A stretch of 64,000 nt of DNA from Mucilaginibacter sp. OK283 (GTDB lineage: Bacteria; Bacteroidota; Bacteroidia; Sphingobacteriales; Sphingobacteriaceae): contig NZ_FODR01000011.1 in NCBI RefSeq assembly GCF_900110415.1, positions 1-64,000 of the forward strand. Reading direction: 5' to 3'. Each line of letters starts with the position of its first letter. Position 1 is the first letter of the stretch. Of this stretch, positions 61,074 through 64,000 are shown piece by piece. The notes beneath the pieces were generated by a model. It was not told the DNA's origin. It saw only the letters and a program-made list of their open reading frames with translations, and did no database searches. The translations under genes were made by a program, and so were the position numbers.

Positions 61074-62215
61074 TTAGTTTCGGAGGCTAATTGTCTGGAT
61101 GTTTCTGCTACGTTTTGAATTACCTGGTCTAAAAGGTCATATTTTTCTTCCAGCTTTCTGAGCAATTGAAACTGCGCCCTGGTACGCTGCAAATTATGGC
61201 CGGCAAAATGCGTTTTGTAATAAACATCGCCCGCTATATAATCAGTCAGGAAACGCACGCCCTGCATGTAAGGGATTAACAAAACCCCCATCGAAAGCGA
61301 TTTAACTTCCGTATCTGTTAAAAAACCGCCGGCACTTTCAAAATACCCTTGCGCGTAAGCTGTAAACAACGGAATGCTGAGGTCGATTTTGGTAAGGTCT
61401 TCCTCATCTTCGGATGCCGTATTGATAATGGTGCGGATAGCATCGCCAAAATCATATGCTACATACCCCGGCATCACAGTATCCAAATCTATCACACACT
61501 GCCCATGATCATTGGCATCAAGCAATATGTTATTGAATTTGGTATCGTTGTGTATAATACGCAGGGGCAATTTACCTTCTTTTCCTAAATTGATAATTGT
61601 AACCATCTCCTGCGACCTTTCCATCACAAATGTAAGTTCGGGCAACACATCTTTAACCCTGTTTTCCGGGTCGGCCAATACTATTTTATTTAAACTATCA
61701 AGCCGCACGGTAATGTCATGAAAACCTTTTATAGTTTCATAAATTAACCCGGCATCCAAATCTGCCAGCAGTAACTGGAATTTACCAAATGCCTTGCCCC
61801 CTTCATAGGCTTGCTGTTCGGTTAATACCAGGTCGTAACTTTTGGTATCTTTCAAAAAACAATACATTCTCCAGTAATTTCCTTCCGCGTCGCAAAAAAA
61901 GCATTGCCCGTCTTTTGCCAAAACAATGGTAAGCACCTCCTTATCGGGGTTTGACCCTGCTACAAGGGCCAGCTTTTTTTTGAGGTGACCGGTTACCAGC
62001 TGAACATTTGCCATCAGGGCAGGCACGTTTTCAAATACATGATGATTGATACGCTGAAGCAGGTAGCCGGGCAATGCAACGTTGGTATTCTTCAAATAAA
62101 AGGTATCGTTAATGTGGCCAGATCCATGCGGAACAATAGTTTCGATATTTCCCTCGATGCAAAAATTAGATGCTATTTCAAAAATGTTATAAGCCTTTTT
62201 TTCTTCGTTGTTCAT
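61070..62215 (-). CDS. phosphotransferase family kinase, N-acetylhexosamine 1-kinase-like
   Basis: Cytoplasmic kinase of 381 residues with the APH fold. A nucleotide-loop-like GSGHIND lies at 31-37. The catalytic loop is IHNDTKFNN with Asp224, and the metal-binding motif CVIDLDTVMPG holds Asp243/Asp245, followed by YDFGDAIRT. This HND-TK-NN/DLDTVMPG combination is that of bifidobacterial NahK, which phosphorylates GlcNAc or GalNAc at C1. The resemblance is by motif, so the acceptor sugar is inferred. It would suit salvage of GlcNAc released by the GH89 enzyme in this window. It is first in an overlapping three-gene operon. Confidence 0.75.
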   Translation of the reverse strand: MNNEEKKAYNIFEIASNFCIEGNIETIVPHGSGHINDTFYLKNTNVALPGYLLQRINHHVFENVPALMANVQLVTGHLKKKLALVAGSNPDKEVLTIVLAKDGQCFFCDAEGNYWRMYCFLKDTKSYDLVLTEQQAYEGGKAFGKFQLLLADLDAGLIYETIKGFHDITVRLDSLNKIVLADPENRVKDVLPELTFVMERSQEMVTIINLGKEGKLPLRIIHNDTKFNNILLDANDHGQCVIDLDTVMPGYVAYDFGDAIRTIINTASEDEEDLTKIDLSIPLFTAYAQGYFESAGGFLTDTEVKSLSMGVLLIPYMQGVRFLTDYIAGDVYYKTHFAGHNLQRTRAQFQLLRKLEEKYDLLDQVIQNVAETSRQLASETK

Positions 62216-62221
62216 TTTAAA

Positions 62222-62317
62222 TTAATCTTCAAATCCTATATCGCGTAAACGCGCTACAGCTTCATTTTTATTGAACCCGGCCTGGTAAAACAACCGGGAT
62301 GTTTTTGTTTCTGCCTG
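62222..62317 (-). pseudogene. possible 3' relic of a gene upstream of the kinase
   Basis: On the - strand, 31 sense codons end in LFYQAGFNKNEAVARLRD-IGFED and a TAA, 6 nt before the kinase ATG. They follow an in-frame TAG (62318-62320). The frame continues open for about 40 codons further upstream. The protein-like, amphipathic ending and tight spacing suggest the decayed tail of a former first gene of the operon. Chance is not excluded. Confidence 0.3.
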
Positions 62318-62323
62318 CTAAAC

Positions 62324-62341
62324 GTTGTTAAAATTAACAAC
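62324..62341. promoter_or_regulatory. 18-bp inverted repeat upstream of the kinase operon
   Basis: GTTGTTAA-AA-TTAACAAC, a perfect 8-bp inverted repeat about 110 nt upstream of the kinase ATG. Candidate operator. No binder can be named, although a LacI-type gene lies 0.7 kb away. Confidence 0.4.
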
Positions 62342-62457
62342 TATGGCATCGGGAGCACCGCGACCAAATGAGAACAGGGAATAAAAGTTGCGTACAACAA
62401 CTATCGGCAGATAGCTGTGACATGCGTAAAATAAATGACTTTACAGGCAGTAGTATG

Positions 62458-62524
62458 CGCACACATTAAACTACTAAAGTATAGCCACATACAAATATAA
62501 AAATATTTGCGTGTTCGCACACAT
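62458..62524 (-). promoter_or_regulatory. promoter-like element flanked by 9-bp direct repeats
   Basis: CGCACACAT occurs at 62458-62466 and 62516-62524. Between them, on the - strand, lies TATATTTG (62499-62492), an exact TAnnTTTG. No TTG is found at the expected -33. The second repeat lies about there, which would suit an activator-dependent promoter for the kinase operon. Confidence 0.35.
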
Positions 62525-62854
62525 CTTTGTTAATTTTATTTAAAATAATTTACAACATGATAAATGATACAGAAGATATGCGAGATGTTATTTAGGATTG
62601 GAAGTTAAATTTGGCCGACTAATGTTTTCATACTTCTAATGAAGCGCATATCCACGCATGATTGCGGGTATAATGAAGGGTGGTCCTGGAAAAAATGGGG
62701 ATGACGTGTTGGCTTTAGATGCCCACAACCTATAATACGAGCGATAGCGCGGCAATCGCAAGGATGCAAAGCGGATCTGGACAGTTCGCGATTGCTTTGT
62801 GCCTATCCATGAGCTGTTTGGTTTTACATAAACATTCACTTAAACGCAGACCAC

Positions 62855-62995
62855 GACTCACCCCGGCTACGCTGCGCTGGCCGACCCTCTCTCCGGCTAA
62901 AGCCGCAAAGAGGGTGAAGTTCGATTTTGGTTTTATTGCCCCCGTATGCGACGCAGTCGGAGGGGCAGACGGGCGCAGCCTCGTCGGGGTGAGTC
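62855..62995. repeat. compound palindromic intergenic element (dispersed-repeat-like)
   Basis: The ends GACTCACCCC (62855-62864) and GGGGTGAGTC (62986-62995) are perfect inverted repeats. Inside, ACCCTCT/AGAGGGT (62884-62890, 62909-62915) encloses a CGGCTAAAGCCG hairpin, and CCCC...GGGG flanks a GCGACGC segment near 62940-62964. It is much more GC-rich than its surroundings. It looks like a REP/MITE-type element; only one copy is in the window, so repetition in the genome is inferred. Confidence 0.6.
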
Positions 62996-63084
62996 GACTC
63001 GCCGACATGCGATATACGTCATTCTTCCTTCAGAATTTCGCAAAATTTTACCACTCAGGATGACAGAAAAATTACATCAGCTTC

Positions 63085-64000
63085 TTAAATATTCAGATAA
63101 ATAGTATCCTCATCATCTACATAATAGTTCATGTTTTCTTTCGTCACTATGTCCAGCGGAAGATATTTGATGATGGGGACTTCCTTTTTAAATACAAGAT
63201 GATCGGTTAGCTGGTAAATGCCCCAGTAGCCCTGGCCCTTTGGGTTTTGGTTAATTAAAAAACTGATTGCTCCTTTATTCAAAAAATGCAAATTGGCGGG
63301 CATCAAATCATAGCCTATTATTTTGATATGCTTTATATGGCGTTGCTCCAAATGCCTGGCAATTTCATGCGCCTTAGATGTTGTTACAAAAATACTGGAA
63401 ATATCGGGCGTGCTATCAATAACATCATCCAACTGCGTTATAAACAACGCCGGGTTCGACCGGTTTAACTCAATCCTTAAAATTTTATACTGGTGCTCCA
63501 GGTTATTTTGGGCAAAGTAATTACGGAAACCCTGTTCTTTTTTCAAAAGGTGGGCGGCGTTACTTATCTCTTCGTCAATATGGGCAATCAGGATTGAACA
63601 GGGATCGGGCTGGCCGTATTGAATGAGTTTACCAGCCAAAAAACCACTTTGGTATGAGTCCTGGCCAATATAACTTATGGGCTCGCACTCGGCAATTTGG
63701 GTATTAAACAATACAAATGGTATTTCGGCCGCTTTCCATTTCTCAAAAAACGGCAAGGTTTCCCGGTAAAATATCGGGGACAGAATGATGCCATCCGGAT
63801 TATCTTTGGTTAGCTGGTTGGCTTGGGTAATAAATGACTCTACATCATACGGATTAAAAATATATTGCTGAACAACGATGCCATATTGCTTCAGGTCTTT
63901 CTCGGCCTTTTCAATTCCGGCTTTTGGGGCGTACCAATAGGAGTCGGTTTTATGATCGGGTATTAAGGCAGCAATCTGGTATATTTTATTAGAACCCAAG
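63085..64000 (-). CDS. LacI-type regulator, sensor domain (5' end outside the window)
   Basis: At least 304 residues of a LacI-family ligand-binding domain, open to the window edge: YQIAALIPDHKTDSYWYAPKAGIEKAEKDL, DGIILSPIFYRETLPFFEKW, IPFVLFNTQIAE, ISYIGQDSYQSGFLAGKLI, ISSIFVTTSKAHEIARHL and HIKIIGYDLMPANLHFL. The frame continues past 64000, where the helix-turn-helix is expected. The codon at 63999-63997 is TTG, probably internal. A periplasmic sugar-binding protein is less likely, as no signal peptide is visible. It precedes the kinase operon in the same direction and may regulate it. Confidence 0.8.
   Translation of the reverse strand, partial: LGSNKIYQIAALIPDHKTDSYWYAPKAGIEKAEKDLKQYGIVVQQYIFNPYDVESFITQANQLTKDNPDGIILSPIFYRETLPFFEKWKAAEIPFVLFNTQIAECEPISYIGQDSYQSGFLAGKLIQYGQPDPCSILIAHIDEEISNAAHLLKKEQGFRNYFAQNNLEHQYKILRIELNRSNPALFITQLDDVIDSTPDISSIFVTTSKAHEIARHLEQRHIKHIKIIGYDLMPANLHFLNKGAISFLINQNPKGQGYWGIYQLTDHLVFKKEVPIIKYLPLDIVTKENMNYYVDDEDTIYLNI

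Larger units (their letters stand above)
62216..63084. other. intergenic region upstream of the kinase operon
   Basis: 869 nt without an intact gene. From the kinase outward it holds a possible gene relic (62222-62317), an 18-bp inverted repeat (62324-62341), a promoter-like site flanked by 9-bp direct repeats (62458-62524) and a compound palindromic element (62855-62995). Short frames crossing the palindromic element are artefacts of its GC-rich sequence. Confidence 0.6.

Noticed and set aside
62719..63063. frames on both strands across the palindromic element
   Set aside because: They arise from stop-poor GC-rich inverted repeats and have no protein-like sequence.
1..64000. tRNA, rRNA, CRISPR, phage or insertion-sequence features
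   Set aside because: I looked for cloverleaf arms, regularly spaced repeats, transposase or integrase motifs and found none.

Overview
The window looks like a chromosomal segment of a Bacteroidota bacterium, most likely Sphingobacteriaceae (Mucilaginibacter/Pedobacter-like). This rests on three SusC/SusD pairs, DUF3823 and DUF5703 proteins, an ECF-sigma/FecR pair, promoters of the TTG-N19-TAnnTTTG type, the near absence of Shine-Dalgarno sequences, and many lipoproteins with a Cys at residue 20-22. The genus is inferred from general resemblance only. Almost the whole window is devoted to glycan capture and breakdown. I see no rRNA, tRNA, CRISPR array, phage or insertion sequence.

Layout. (1) 0-2 kb: AraC regulator and an exported alpha/beta hydrolase, with related sequence blocks in front of both. 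(2) 2.4-13 kb, + strand: PUL 1, with SusC, SusD, a DUF3823 lipoprotein, a duplicated-domain lipoprotein, two tandem GH43-like enzymes and a GH71/99-like lipoprotein, closed by convergent terminators. A perfect 16-bp palindrome overlaps the promoter. (3) 13-22 kb, - strand: GH71/99-like enzyme, GH92 alpha-mannosidase, a membrane-spanning regulator (LamG-like/Kelch-like outside, SARP/BTAD-like DNA-binding part inside) and a DUF5703 protein. (4) 22-33.5 kb, + strand: PUL 2, with SusC, SusD, a GntR-type regulator with a sugar-binding domain, a sodium:solute symporter and two six-hairpin glycosidase-like proteins. The same four-pentamer AGAAY repeat lies just downstream of the promoter of susCD and of the two glycosidase-like genes. 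(5) 33.7-35.4 kb, - strand: a third GH71/99-like lipoprotein, carrying a fascin-type beta-trefoil. (6) 36-46 kb: exo-glycosidase cluster with GH35 and GH29 on - and GH89, GH29, GH29 on +, divergent around a compound LacI-type operator, and a LacI regulator at its end. (7) 46-58.5 kb, - strand: PUL 3, with ECF sigma, FecR, STN-type SusC, SusD, a TIG/NHL lipoprotein and two beta-helix lipoproteins. (8) 58.6-62.2 kb, - strand: overlapping genes for a NahK-like sugar kinase, a CBM9-like protein without a signal peptide and a DUF4091 protein. (9) 62.2-64 kb: a dispersed-repeat-like palindromic element and a LacI-type regulator cut by the window end.

How they may work together (inference): surface SusCD systems capture complex glycans. 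GH92, GH71/99-like, GH43, GH35, GH29 and GH89 enzymes remove mannose, pentose or related residues, galactose, fucose and alpha-GlcNAc. The symporter and the NahK-like kinase take up and activate released sugars. The mix would suit decorated glycoprotein-type glycans (plant, fungal or animal), but no substrate can be fixed from sequence alone. Five kinds of regulator (AraC, SARP-like transmembrane, GntR hybrid, LacI, ECF/FecR) sit beside different gene blocks.
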